From JAWRCU01 sp033542235 (GTDB taxonomy: Bacteria; Pseudomonadota; Alphaproteobacteria; Rhizobiales; Rhizobiaceae), in contig NZ_JAWRCU010000002.1 in NCBI RefSeq assembly GCF_033542235.1, positions 434,001 to 498,000 of the forward strand: a stretch of 64,000 nt of DNA. The letters are read 5' to 3'. The notes below the pieces were generated by a model. The model saw nothing but the letters and a program-made list of their open reading frames with translations. It made no database searches and had not been told where the DNA came from. A program made the position numbers and the translations under genes. Below, in pieces: positions 34,131 to 41,619 of the stretch (positions within the stretch are counted from its first letter, which is position 1; each line of letters starts with the position of its first letter).

Positions 34131-35543
34131 TCAAGCCGCGCGCGGCAGGCGCAGTTCGGTCTTCAAGCCGCCTTCTTGCTTGTTGGAAAGCCTGATTTCA
34201 CCGCCCAGCCCCCGTGCAATGTTCCGGGCGATGGTGAGGCCCAGTCCAAGGCCCCCGGTCTGACGGTTACGCGACTTGTCGATCCGCACGAACGGGCGGA
34301 AGACCGAATCCAGCTCGGCCTCGGGAATGCCAGGCCCTTCGTCGAGCAGGGTCAGGACGATTTCCCGCTCCGACTGCGCAAGGCTGAGCCGCACTCGCTT
34401 GCCGTAAGTGATCGCATTCTCGATCAGGTTCGTTATGCAGCGCTTCAAGGCAACCGGGCGAGCCGAGCAGATCATGCTGCGCGATTTCGGCGGAGGCCCG
34501 TCGAAAGAGGCGGCCGCATAGGCGTCGGCGATCGAATACACGAGCGATCCGAAATCGATTCGCTCCGGCTCCTCCTCCACGACCTCCATCGTTGCGAAGT
34601 CGACGACCGAGCGGGCGATCGATTCGATTTCGCCGATGTCATGGGAAAGCGCGTTGCGCAGCGCCGGTTGCTTGATGTTCTCCATCCTCAGCCGCATCCG
34701 GGTGAGGGGCGTGCGCAGATCATGTGCCAGCGCCGCGGCCAGCTGCTCGCGATCCTCGACATATTCGCGGAGCTTGGACTGCATGGCATTGACTGCCTTC
34801 GCCGCGGAACGGTACTCCCGACTGCCCTGCTCCGATACCGGAGGGCTCTTGATATCGCTGCCGATCCTTTTCACAGCCTCCTCCATGAGCCGGTAGGGAG
34901 CGGTGAGACGGCGAATCGACCAGATCGACATGACCAGGACGAGGGCCCCGATTGCCCCATAGAGCGGGAGGCTCTCTTCGTTGAGGAGCGGTTGCACAGG
35001 CGTCACCGGCGTCGTGAAGTTCAACCATTGTCCATCGGCAAACTGAATGGACGCTGTCAGTTTTTCGCTCTGGGCGAAATTCGCAGCCAACGACAGCAGC
35101 TGGCGTTCGACGTCGCCGATGTCGGGATCCTCCGCGGTCTGGCGTATCCTGGCGCCCGGCGGGCTGGGCGGGTCGCGACGCACGCGAGCGTCTATCACGC
35201 CAAATTTCGCCAGGCGCCCCGTCATGACGTCTTCCAGCTCGGCAAGTGTATCGTCAGAGGCGATCGGTGATGTGACGACCGGATCGTCGGAAATCACGAG
35301 TGCATAGCTGGAGTTGGATAGGGCAGCTGCGATCGTTTTGCGTTCTGTTTCGTTTGGGGCTGCCGACAGCAGCTGGATCAGCGAAAATGCGCGTTCGTTG
35401 ACGTGGTAGAGCTCGAGGATGTCGTTCGCGGTCTGGCGGTCATGCGAAACAATTGCGAACGTGCCGATCTGCCACATCAGCAGGCCGCCGATCACGATGA
35501 TCAGGACCCAGCCTGGCAGGGTTTGCGGTAGCAGGCGCCTCAT
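34131..35543 (-). CDS. Two-component sensor histidine kinase (EnvZ-like)
   Basis: A 470-residue inner-membrane kinase. Transmembrane helices at about 12-32 and 192-211 flank a periplasmic sensor region. After a HAMP-like linker comes the phosphoacceptor box ALAHDLRTPLTRMR (His274), then the N box (NLIENAITYGKRV), G1 (DEGPGIPE) and G2 (GGLGLGL) of the ATPase domain. The H-box sequence is the EnvZ/OmpR type. The start overlaps the response-regulator stop by four bases. The frame continues upstream through the regulator gene without support. The signal it senses is unknown. Confidence 0.93.
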   Translation of the reverse strand: MRRLLPQTLPGWVLIIVIGGLLMWQIGTFAIVSHDRQTANDILELYHVNERAFSLIQLLSAAPNETERKTIAAALSNSSYALVISDDPVVTSPIASDDTLAELEDVMTGRLAKFGVIDARVRRDPPSPPGARIRQTAEDPDIGDVERQLLSLAANFAQSEKLTASIQFADGQWLNFTTPVTPVQPLLNEESLPLYGAIGALVLVMSIWSIRRLTAPYRLMEEAVKRIGSDIKSPPVSEQGSREYRSAAKAVNAMQSKLREYVEDREQLAAALAHDLRTPLTRMRLRMENIKQPALRNALSHDIGEIESIARSVVDFATMEVVEEEPERIDFGSLVYSIADAYAAASFDGPPPKSRSMICSARPVALKRCITNLIENAITYGKRVRLSLAQSEREIVLTLLDEGPGIPEAELDSVFRPFVRIDKSRNRQTGGLGLGLTIARNIARGLGGEIRLSNKQEGGLKTELRLPRAA

Positions 35544-36256
35544 TCGGATACGACCTCCGGGACGAATTGATATCCGCCGCCACGTATGGTCCGGATCAGC
35601 TTCGGGGTGCGCGGGTTGTCTTCCATCTTCCGTCGTAGCCTGCTGATCAGGATGTCGACGCTGCGGTCGTAGCTGTATCCGGTGTCGCCGCCGGCGAGCT
35701 CTATCAGCTGATCGCGCGTCAGCACCCGCTGCGCGCTCCTGACGAAGGCCTGGAGGAGGTTGAACTCGGCATTGGTCAGCTCGACACGGACCTTGTCCGG
35801 CGCCATGAGACGGCGGCGGGCGCAATCGAGCGTCCAGCCGGCAAAACCGTAGATCTGCGGGGCCGTCCTGGCTGCGGTCGAAGCTGGATCGAAGCGACGC
35901 AGCACCGCCCGGATGCGCGCCAGAAGTTCTCGCGGATCGAACGGTTTCGGGACGTAGTCGTCCGCGCCGATCTCAAGCCCGACGACGCGGTCGGTCGTCT
36001 CGGTCACGGCCGTGAGCATGATGATGGGCACTGGCGAGTGGGCTCGAAGCTCGCGGCAGAGATCGAAGCCATTGGCGTCAGGCAGCATGACATCGAGGAC
36101 AACGACATCGATCGGCTTGCGCCGGATCACGGCGCGCATCTCGTCGCCGTCTCCGGCCACAGAGACGCTCAATCCCCTTTTCTGGAAAAAATCAGTCAGG
36201 AGAGTCCGGGTTTCGGTGTCGTCGTCGACGATTAGAATATGTGCATCGGATTTCAC
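35540..36256 (-). CDS. OmpR-family response regulator
   Basis: A 238-residue transcription factor. The receiver domain (about 5-120) has the acidic pocket DDD at 11-13 and phosphoacceptor Asp55 in VVVLDVMLPD, with the conserved K in VPKPFDP. A C-terminal winged-helix domain (about 140-235) has ELTNAEFNLLQAFVRSAQRVLTRD and the recognition region SVDILISRLRRKMED. It starts at GTG and overlaps the kinase downstream by four bases, so the pair is one operon. The divergent side, 36.4-38.1 kb, holds the duplicated secreted-protein module, a possible target. Confidence 0.94.
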   Translation of the reverse strand: MKSDAHILIVDDDTETRTLLTDFFQKRGLSVSVAGDGDEMRAVIRRKPIDVVVLDVMLPDANGFDLCRELRAHSPVPIIMLTAVTETTDRVVGLEIGADDYVPKPFDPRELLARIRAVLRRFDPASTAARTAPQIYGFAGWTLDCARRRLMAPDKVRVELTNAEFNLLQAFVRSAQRVLTRDQLIELAGGDTGYSYDRSVDILISRLRRKMEDNPRTPKLIRTIRGGGYQFVPEVVSE

Positions 36257-36278
36257 GCGGGACCTCGCGCACCGCTAT

Positions 36279-36385
36279 TAAAGCATGATCCCGAAAAGTT
36301 GCAGACTTTTCGGACAAGATCATGCGACGAAACAACGAGTTAGAGCCAGGATGAATGACACCGCTCGAATTCATTCTGCTCTAAC
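36279..36385. repeat. Intergenic repeat, family B, best copy
   Basis: Two consecutive hairpins. The first pairs GCATGATCCCGAAAAGT with ACTTTTCGG and GATCATGC. The second pairs GTTAGAGC with GCTCTAAC around an inner ATGAAT / ATTCAT. The joining spacer is GACGAAACAACGA. The element lies between the response-regulator start and the duplicated module. From memory this family is widespread in rhizobial genomes. Confidence 0.88.
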
Positions 36386-36551
36386 GGCGCCGGCAAATTA
36401 GAGCTAAGCGGCGTTTATGGCCAGTGCCGCGCGCGGCCGCTACAAGCCAGAAACAAAATTCAACAAACCGGAAAAATTCGGGAAAAGCCACGCGGCCATA
36501 AGTGTCGGGCGGTCGCCGGATGGCAGGCGCCGTCTCGCACCGGGGATGCCG

Positions 36552-36848
36552 ATGCATCGTGGTCTAGTCGACTGTGGGTTTGCAATGCTGACGGCCGCTT
36601 TGATCGCGGCCAGCAGCGCGCCGTCCCTCACGAAAGACCTGATCACCCCGGCAGAGCGTTGCAGCAGGCTGAGCCGGCAGGTCGACGACGCCATCAAGGC
36701 AAAAGCCGCGGACAAGCAGGTCGCCGCGGTGAGCGTGCTTCAGAAGAGGGGGGTCCGGCTGTGTGCGCAAGACAAGCGGGCACAGGGAATCCGGAGCCTT
36801 GCGAAAGCTCTGAAGCTGCTCGGAGTGAAGCCGATCGACATCGATTGA
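36552..36848 (+). CDS. Small hypothetical secreted-type protein, intact copy (module ORF A1)
   Basis: A 98-residue protein I do not recognise. Residues 10-24 (FAMLTAALIAASSAP) look like a signal peptide. The rest is basic, with three cysteines (8, 37, 71) and two helical, charged stretches ending RSLAKALKLLGVKPIDID. The start at 36552 is chosen because the duplicated copy keeps an ATG at the matching place while the upstream ATG at 36546 is lost there. The gene is followed 45 bases later by ORF B1. Reading-frame integrity is the main argument that it is real. Confidence 0.55.
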   Translation: MHRGLVDCGFAMLTAALIAASSAPSLTKDLITPAERCSRLSRQVDDAIKAKAADKQVAAVSVLQKRGVRLCAQDKRAQGIRSLAKALKLLGVKPIDID

Positions 36849-36893
36849 ACCAACTCCATGGCCCGCTGAAACTAGCATGACAGGAAACAGACC

Positions 36894-37115
36894 ATGACCA
36901 AATCGTTGCTCGCAGCCCTCAGCCTGGCCCTTGGGATCGCCTTCTCGGCACCACTTCTCGCGACCACCAGCGCCAGTGCCCAGGGGACCAGCACCATGCA
37001 GAACGGGACCCAGACGACACACCCGACCACCACGAAGCACACGAAGAAGAAGAAGAAGCACACCACCTCCTCCGCGGCCCCCAGCACGACCACGAAGAAG
37101 AAGACGTCGTCCTGA
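36894..37115 (+). CDS. Small secreted Lys/Thr-rich protein (module ORF B1)
   Basis: A 73-residue protein of unknown function. Residues 1-28 or so are a clear signal peptide (MTKSLLAALSLALGIAFSAP, then an ATTSASA cleavage region). The mature part is short, disordered and strongly basic, with a KHTKKKKKH run and a TTTKKKTSS end. It resembles no enzyme. An AGGAAACAG ribosome site precedes the ATG. A strong terminator follows 30 bases after the stop. A second copy with near-identical signal peptide but different mature sequence lies at 37824-38048. Confidence 0.72.
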   Translation: MTKSLLAALSLALGIAFSAPLLATTSASAQGTSTMQNGTQTTHPTTTKHTKKKKKHTTSSAAPSTTTKKKTSS

Positions 37116-37148
37116 CGGAAGCGGCGCGGAGCGCTTTCATTACAAAGA

Positions 37149-37180
37149 CCGTGTCGGGCCACGGCGGCCCGCACGGTTTT
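37149..37180 (+). terminator. Rho-independent terminator after ORF B1
   Basis: CCGTGTCGGGCC and GGCCCGCACGG form a strong stem with one bulge, closed by ACGGC and followed by TTTT. It is conserved in the second unit. Confidence 0.8.
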
Positions 37181-37486
37181 CTGTGCTTGGTCGGGAGCGG
37201 ACCTTAGGTCTGTGAACATTCGCGTCAGGCCGGGATCATGCGAATGTCCACATACTTTCGTCCATTCCCGATCTTATAGGCGTCGGCGCTTCAGAAGATC
37301 GAAAAGATTTGCTTCGGCGGGAGGCCGGACGAGGACGGGAGGGCAGAACCTGGGCAGCACCCGATCGCCGCCGCTACAAAGCGGAAACAAAATTCAACAA
37401 ATCGGAAAAACTCAGGAAAAGCCACACGGCCATAACGGTCGGGCGGTCGCCGGATGGCAGGCGTCCGTCTCGCACCGGGGACGCCG

Positions 37487-37778
37487 ATGGATCGGGCTCT
37501 TGTCGATTGTGGGATTGCAATGCTGCCGATCGCTTCGGTCGCGGCCGGCAGCGCCCTCCCTCGCCGAGGTCACGATCACCCCTGCGGAGCGTTGCTGCCG
37601 GCTGAGCCGGCAGTCGACAGCGCCAACAAAGCAAATGCCGCGGACAAGCAGGTCGCCGCGGCGAGCGTGCTTCAGAAACAACGCGTCCGGCTGTGCCCGG
37701 GACAAACGGGCACAGGGAATCCGGGACCTCGCGAAAGCTCTGAAGCTACTCGGAGCGAAGCCGATCGACAGTGATTGA
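37487..37778 (+). pseudogene. Frameshifted second copy of ORF A (A2)
   Basis: Aligned to A1 it shows three small deletions (two, one and two bases). The first two restore frame after about 20 codons, and the third shifts it again. Recognisable blocks therefore appear in different frames: MDRALVDCGIAML, then TITPAERCCRLSRQ, then NAADKQVAAASVLQK, then DKRAQGIRDLAKALKLLGAK. It is likely non-functional in full length. If instead ORF A1 is not a gene at all, this entry falls too. Confidence 0.6.
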
Positions 37779-37823
37779 ACCAGCTCTATGGCCCGCTGAA
37801 CCTACCATGACAGGAACGAGTCC

Positions 37824-38048
37824 ATGACAAAATCATTGCTCGCAGCTCTCAGCCTTGCCCTCGCGGTCGCCTTCTCGGCACCACTTCTCGCGACCACGAG
37901 CGCGAATGCCCAAACCACCCCGCAGGCTACCCCCCAGCCGAACACTTCCGGTGCCGGCACGAACCCGCATCGTCACAAGAAACCGCACCCGCGGACCGGG
38001 AAGCACACCTCCTCCTCCACCGCGAAGAAGAAGACGACGACGGGCTGA
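37824..38048 (+). CDS. Small secreted basic protein, paralogue (module ORF B2)
   Basis: A 74-residue paralogue of ORF B1. The first 30 residues differ from B1 at only three places, so the signal peptide is nearly identical. The mature part is different: Pro/Thr/Gln-rich, then GTNPHRHKKPHPRTGKH and a TAKKKTTTG end. It keeps the overall basic, low-complexity character without base-by-base similarity. The ATG has AGGAACGAG upstream, and a terminator follows. Function is unknown. Binding to an acidic polymer or to nucleic acid is only a guess from charge. Confidence 0.72.
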   Translation: MTKSLLAALSLALAVAFSAPLLATTSANAQTTPQATPQPNTSGAGTNPHRHKKPHPRTGKHTSSSTAKKKTTTG

Positions 38049-38081
38049 CGGAAGCGGCGCGCAGCGCCTTCATGACAGAGG

Positions 38082-38113
38082 CCGTGTCGGGCTACGGCGG
38101 CCCACACGGTTCT
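38082..38113 (+). terminator. Rho-independent terminator after ORF B2
   Basis: CCGTGT pairs with ACACGG around a GGGC / GCCC inner stem. It matches the terminator at 37149-37180, with a weaker T tract. Confidence 0.65.
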
Positions 38114-38201
38114 TCGTGCGTCGTCGCAGCGGGCCGAGAGTAGAGTGCGAACGAGCGGCTCACCAGGCCCGCAGACGGTAAGCCGACGCTAACCGAACTC
38201 T

Positions 38202-39512
38202 TCAGTCTGCGACTTTGCGCCTGCGCCCCGGCTTGGCTTCCGCGGCGGGCTTGGGGTCGACCTTGGTCTCGACGGGCTGATGTCCCATCTCGTGGAGCGC
38301 GAGCGCCTTCTCGCATTTCTCCATGTAGCCCCGCGTCATCGGCAGCGTGTCGTTGCGGCGCGTAAGCTGTATCTGGAAATTCATCATATCCTGCCAGCGG
38401 AATGCCGCTTCGGAGCCTGACAGGTAGAATTCCCACATCCGGCAGAAGCGCTCGTCATAGATCGCCTTGGCCTTGTCGCGATTGGCCATGAAGCGTTCGC
38501 GCCAGTTCTTCAGCGTCTCGGCGTAGTGGAGGCGCAGAATCTCGATGTCGCCGGTCATGAGCCCGGCTTTCTCGACCGCCGGCATCACCTCCGAAATTGC
38601 AGGGATGTAACCGCCCGGGAAGATGTATTTGCGGATGAAGGCTGCCGTAGCTGAAGGCGGCCCGAATCGGCCGATCGAATGCAGCAGCATCACGCCGTCC
38701 GGTTTGAGCAGCGTCGCGATCTTGTCGAAGAATGTGTGGTAGTGGTTCACGCCGACATGCTCGAACATGCCGACCGACACGATCCGGTCGAACCTTTCGG
38801 ACAGGTGCCGGTAGTCCTTGATCTCGAAATGAACGCGATGCTCGAGCCCTTCCGCTTGGGCGCGCTCGGTGGCGACCGCATGCTGTTCGGTGGACAGAGT
38901 GACGCCGAGCACGTCAACGTCGAAGTTGCGGGCGAGGTAGAGCGCAAGCCCGCCCCAGCCGCATCCGATATCGAGGATCGTCTGGCGGGGCTTGATCTGC
39001 AGTTTCGCCGCGATGTGCCGCTTCTTGGCGAGCTGCGCCTCCTCAAGCGTCATGTCGGGCCGCTCGAAATAGGCGCAGGAATACTGCATATCCTTGTCCA
39101 GGAAGAGCTTGTAGAGCTCTCCAGACAGGTCATAATGCCTCTGAACGTTGCGCCTTGACCGAGCTGTCGTGTTGAGCTGATGCACGCGACGCACCGCATA
39201 GCGCAGGCTCTCCGCCGCCCTTGCCAACCTCTGGTCGAACACGCCGGATGGGCCGGTGTTGACGTAGACAACCTGCAGGAGCTGCAGCACGTCGCCCTCG
39301 AGGAAGTCGAGATCGCCGTTCATGTAGGCTTCGGGGACGGCAAGCGACGGGTTGAGCACGATCGAGCGCTCGGCGCGCGCGCTGTTGATTCGCAGGTGCA
39401 CCGGAGCGCCGCTGCCGTCGCCGAATGCGTGGACGACGCCGTTGGCGGTTGTGAGGCGCAGATTGCCCTTGCGGATAATTTTCCTGATCAAACGCAGCAA
39501 GAAAGAGGTCAT
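38202..39512 (-). CDS. cfa: Cyclopropane-fatty-acyl-phospholipid synthase
   Basis: A 436-residue cytoplasmic or membrane-associated enzyme that uses S-adenosylmethionine to turn unsaturated acyl chains in phospholipids into cyclopropane forms, usually in stationary phase or acid stress. The SAM motif ILDIGCGWGGL is at about 179-189, preceded by the conserved HYDLSGELYKLFLD and the CAYF block. The lipid-side block SVGMFEHVGVNHY follows. The C-terminal tail is Lys/Pro-rich. It fits the phospholipid theme of the window. It is a lone gene, downstream of the ribosomal operon but separated by a terminator. Confidence 0.94.
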   Translation of the reverse strand: MTSFLLRLIRKIIRKGNLRLTTANGVVHAFGDGSGAPVHLRINSARAERSIVLNPSLAVPEAYMNGDLDFLEGDVLQLLQVVYVNTGPSGVFDQRLARAAESLRYAVRRVHQLNTTARSRRNVQRHYDLSGELYKLFLDKDMQYSCAYFERPDMTLEEAQLAKKRHIAAKLQIKPRQTILDIGCGWGGLALYLARNFDVDVLGVTLSTEQHAVATERAQAEGLEHRVHFEIKDYRHLSERFDRIVSVGMFEHVGVNHYHTFFDKIATLLKPDGVMLLHSIGRFGPPSATAAFIRKYIFPGGYIPAISEVMPAVEKAGLMTGDIEILRLHYAETLKNWRERFMANRDKAKAIYDERFCRMWEFYLSGSEAAFRWQDMMNFQIQLTRRNDTLPMTRGYMEKCEKALALHEMGHQPVETKVDPKPAAEAKPGRRRKVAD

Positions 39513-39585
39513 GGCTCGGCATCAATTCGAAAGCAGACCCCTCATTATGCGACAAACAGTAGCGGGCTGAAAAGTTCTCCCTGGC

Positions 39586-39620
39586 ATAAAAAAGCCCGGA
39601 TCATTCGACCCGGGCTTTGG
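39586..39620 (-). terminator. Rho-independent terminator of the rplI transcript
   Basis: AAAGCCCGG (39591-39599) and CCGGGCTTT (39610-39618) form the stem. On the minus strand it ends in a T-run (TTTTTTATG), directly after the rplI stop. Confidence 0.85.
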
Positions 39621-39644
39621 TCCACTTATTGGTCCAGGGGGAGT

Positions 39645-40229
39645 TCAGGCGTTCTCCTCGCCTTCCTCCTGCTCCGCATTCGGGTCGAAGAAGGTGTCCG
39701 GCCGCGCGTTCTCGTTAATGTCCTCGCCGTAGATCGCCTCGGCGGTCGTGAGCGTTTCGCCGCGTGCCTGCCGCTCTGCCTCTTCGGCCGAGCGGGCGAT
39801 GTTCAGCGTAATCGTCACCTCGACCTCGGGATGCAGCGCGATCGCAATGTTGACGAGGCCGATCGACTTGATCGGCTGGTTGAGCTCGACCTGATTGCGG
39901 CCGACGGTGAAGCCCTCGGCGGTCAGGATATCCGAGATGTCACGCGTCGAGACCGAGCCGTAGAGCTGACCAGTCTCGCCGGCCGAGCGCACGACGACGA
40001 AGTTCTTGCCGTCGAGCTGTTCGGCGACCTTTGCGGCCTCCGACTTGCGCTCGAGGTTGCGCGCCTCGAGTTGCGCCCGCTGGCCTTCGAACTTCTGCTT
40101 GTTCGCGTCGTTGGCGCGCAGTGCCTTGCCTTGCGGGAGAAGGAAGTTGCGAGCGTAGCCGTCCTTGACCTTGACGGTCTCTCCCATCTGGCCGAGGCGG
40201 GAAATGCGTTCGAGAAGAATGACTTCCAT
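39645..40229 (-). CDS. rplI: 50S ribosomal protein L9
   Basis: A 194-residue ribosomal protein that binds 23S rRNA. The start MEVILLERISRLGQMGETV and the YARNFLLPQGKAL block are universal L9 features. It is longer than the 149-residue E. coli protein through an acidic C-terminal extension (about 170-194, ending PNAEQEEGEENA), which is common in alphaproteobacteria. The rpsF-rpsR genes lie upstream on the same strand, but 204 bases separate rpsR from rplI here. Confidence 0.97.
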   Translation of the reverse strand: MEVILLERISRLGQMGETVKVKDGYARNFLLPQGKALRANDANKQKFEGQRAQLEARNLERKSEAAKVAEQLDGKNFVVVRSAGETGQLYGSVSTRDISDILTAEGFTVGRNQVELNQPIKSIGLVNIAIALHPEVEVTITLNIARSAEEAERQARGETLTTAEAIYGEDINENARPDTFFDPNAEQEEGEENA

Positions 40230-40404
40230 CGTTCTGTTCCTTTCATGGTGGACCGCGATCGATCCAAATTTGGAACAGGCAGGAAGCAGAGCGCCATGCG
40301 CTTTCGGTCGCTGTCCTGCCTGAGGCAGTTAGGGCATCCAGTTCAGGCTGAACGCCCAACTCGGGATTTCAATTACCCGGCCGCGCCCGTCGCGGCAGGG
40401 TGGC

Positions 40405-40424
40405 GCGGGCGGCTAGCCGCCCGC
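40405..40424. other. 20-base perfect palindrome between rpsR and rplI
   Basis: GCGGGCGGCTAGCCGCCCGC is a strong self-complementary hairpin right after the rpsR stop, without a following T-run. It could be a processing or attenuation element between the ribosomal genes. Confidence 0.5.
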
Positions 40425-40433
40425 CGCCGGAAC

Positions 40434-40682
40434 TTATCGCACCACGTAGGGCAGAAGGCCGAGGAAGCGGGCGCGCTTGATCGCCGCGGCGAGTTCGCGC
40501 TGCTTCTTCTGGCTAACCGCGGTGATGCGCGACGGCACGATCTTACCGCGCTCGGAAATGTAGCGCTGCAGCAGGCGCACGTCCTTGTAGTCGATCTTCG
40601 GCGCGTTGGCGCCGGAGAAAGGACAAGTCTTGCGACGGCGATGGAACGGCCGGCGGGTCGGGATCTGGTTGATGTCGACCAT
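40434..40682 (-). CDS. rpsR: 30S ribosomal protein S18
   Basis: An 82-residue basic protein. TCPFSGANAPKIDYKDVRLLQRY and RARFLGLLPYVVR are typical S18 blocks. It forms a dimer with S6 on 16S rRNA. Its ATG overlaps the last base of the rpsF stop (TAATG), consistent with coupled synthesis of the two partners. Confidence 0.97.
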   Translation of the reverse strand: MVDINQIPTRRPFHRRRKTCPFSGANAPKIDYKDVRLLQRYISERGKIVPSRITAVSQKKQRELAAAIKRARFLGLLPYVVR

Positions 40683-41167
40683 TATTCTGCACTCCCTTCA
40701 GCACCCTCGCGAGGGCGGCGCGGGCCACGGTCGCCACGATCACCGCCTTCGCGATCGCCGAAGCTGCGCGGGCCGCGGTCACGGTCGCCAAAGCGCGGAC
40801 GGTCGCCACGGTCGCCGAAGCCCCGGTCGCCGCGCTCGTCGCGGTCGCGCTTCTGCAGCATCGCTGACGGACCTTCCTCGTGAGCGTCGACCTTGACGGT
40901 GAGGAAGCGCAGCACGTCTTCCGAAAGGCTCTGTTGCCGCTCCATCTCATTGAGCGCCTTCGCCGGCGCGTCGAGATCCATGAGGGTGTAATAAGCCTTG
41001 CGATTCTTCTTGATACGATAGGTGAGGGACTTCAGCCCCCAATTCTCGACCCGGCCAACCTTGCCGCCATTCGCCTCGACGACGCCCTTGTAATGCTGGA
41101 CAAGGTCGTCGACCTGCTGCTGCGTCAGATCCTGACGGGCGAGAAACACATGTTCATATAGTGCCAT
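40682..41167 (-). CDS. rpsF: 30S ribosomal protein S6 with long charged tail
   Basis: A 161-residue protein. The first 110 residues are a normal S6 domain (MALYEHVFLARQDLTQQQVDDL, ending LRFLTVKVDAHEEG). The remainder is a low-complexity Arg/Asp/Gly repeat (GDRGDRPRFGDRDRG-like) that has no counterpart in short S6 proteins. S6 binds S18 and 16S rRNA. Tail modification is known for E. coli S6, which ends in glutamates, but here the tail is RGD-type. It overlaps rpsR by one base. Confidence 0.96.
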   Translation of the reverse strand: MALYEHVFLARQDLTQQQVDDLVQHYKGVVEANGGKVGRVENWGLKSLTYRIKKNRKAYYTLMDLDAPAKALNEMERQQSLSEDVLRFLTVKVDAHEEGPSAMLQKRDRDERGDRGFGDRGDRPRFGDRDRGPRSFGDREGGDRGDRGPRRPREGAEGSAE

Positions 41168-41619
41168 TCTCTGCCTTTCTTTGTTTCTCTACCGGTTCCG
41201 GCGGCTAAGCCTCTGCGACTTCTTCTGACCCATGCCTTCGAAAAATCGAGGACGGGAAGAAAGGCGCATTCCGAGACGGTCGAGAGCGGAGACACGGGAG
41301 GCGGAAGACCTTCTGGCTTCACGACGAACCAACCAAAAGCTTGGCGGGCCCGGCCCTCCGTTCAGCCCCCAGCTGGGACCGGCAGATTGCGGCGGCTGAT
41401 ACAAGGGAAATGCAGAAATGGCAAGGGCGCCCCTTCTGCGCCCTTTGCCACAGTGCTAGCGCGAAACTATCTGATGACGTTCAGGAATGTGCAATGCATG
41501 CTCGCTCCCGGTGGTCTGCAGCCGGGCAATCGAATAGGAGTGGGCAGGGCACGGAGCCTTGACACCCGCGCGTGCGGGCGTCACACGGCGCTCGAACGAC
41601 AACTCGCAGGAGTTTCCAG
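41168..41619. other. Divergent rpsF/fabD intergenic region (452 bases)
   Basis: No supported gene. The rpsF leader on the minus strand contains CCGCCGGAACCGG (41191-41203), a place where a S6:S18 autoregulatory structure might lie. A hairpin with 11-base arms (TGGCAAGGGCG / CGCCCTTTGCCA, 41419-41450) sits in the middle. A TTGACA (41559-41564) followed by a CCCGC-GCGT-GCGGG hairpin lies near fabD. Confidence 0.45.

Larger units (their letters stand above)
36436..37180 (+). repeat. Direct duplication, unit 1
   Basis: This stretch matches 37369-38113 closely at both ends and more loosely in the middle, with an offset of about 930 bases. It covers a shared upstream region, two small genes and a terminator. 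Confidence 0.9.
37369..38113 (+). repeat. Direct duplication, unit 2
   Basis: The second copy of the module at 36436-37180, arranged head to tail. The ORF A copy is frameshifted, ORF B is intact, and the terminator is kept. Confidence 0.9.

Noticed and set aside
37212..37778. 188-codon frame over the second module unit
   Set aside because: It joins non-coding upstream sequence to pieces of the frameshifted ORF A copy. Comparison with unit 1 shows the true start lies much later and the frame is broken.
40681..40900. Repeat-like GC-rich DNA at the 3' end of rpsF as a possible mobile element
   Set aside because: It encodes the in-frame RGD-type tail of S6, so it is simply low-complexity coding sequence.
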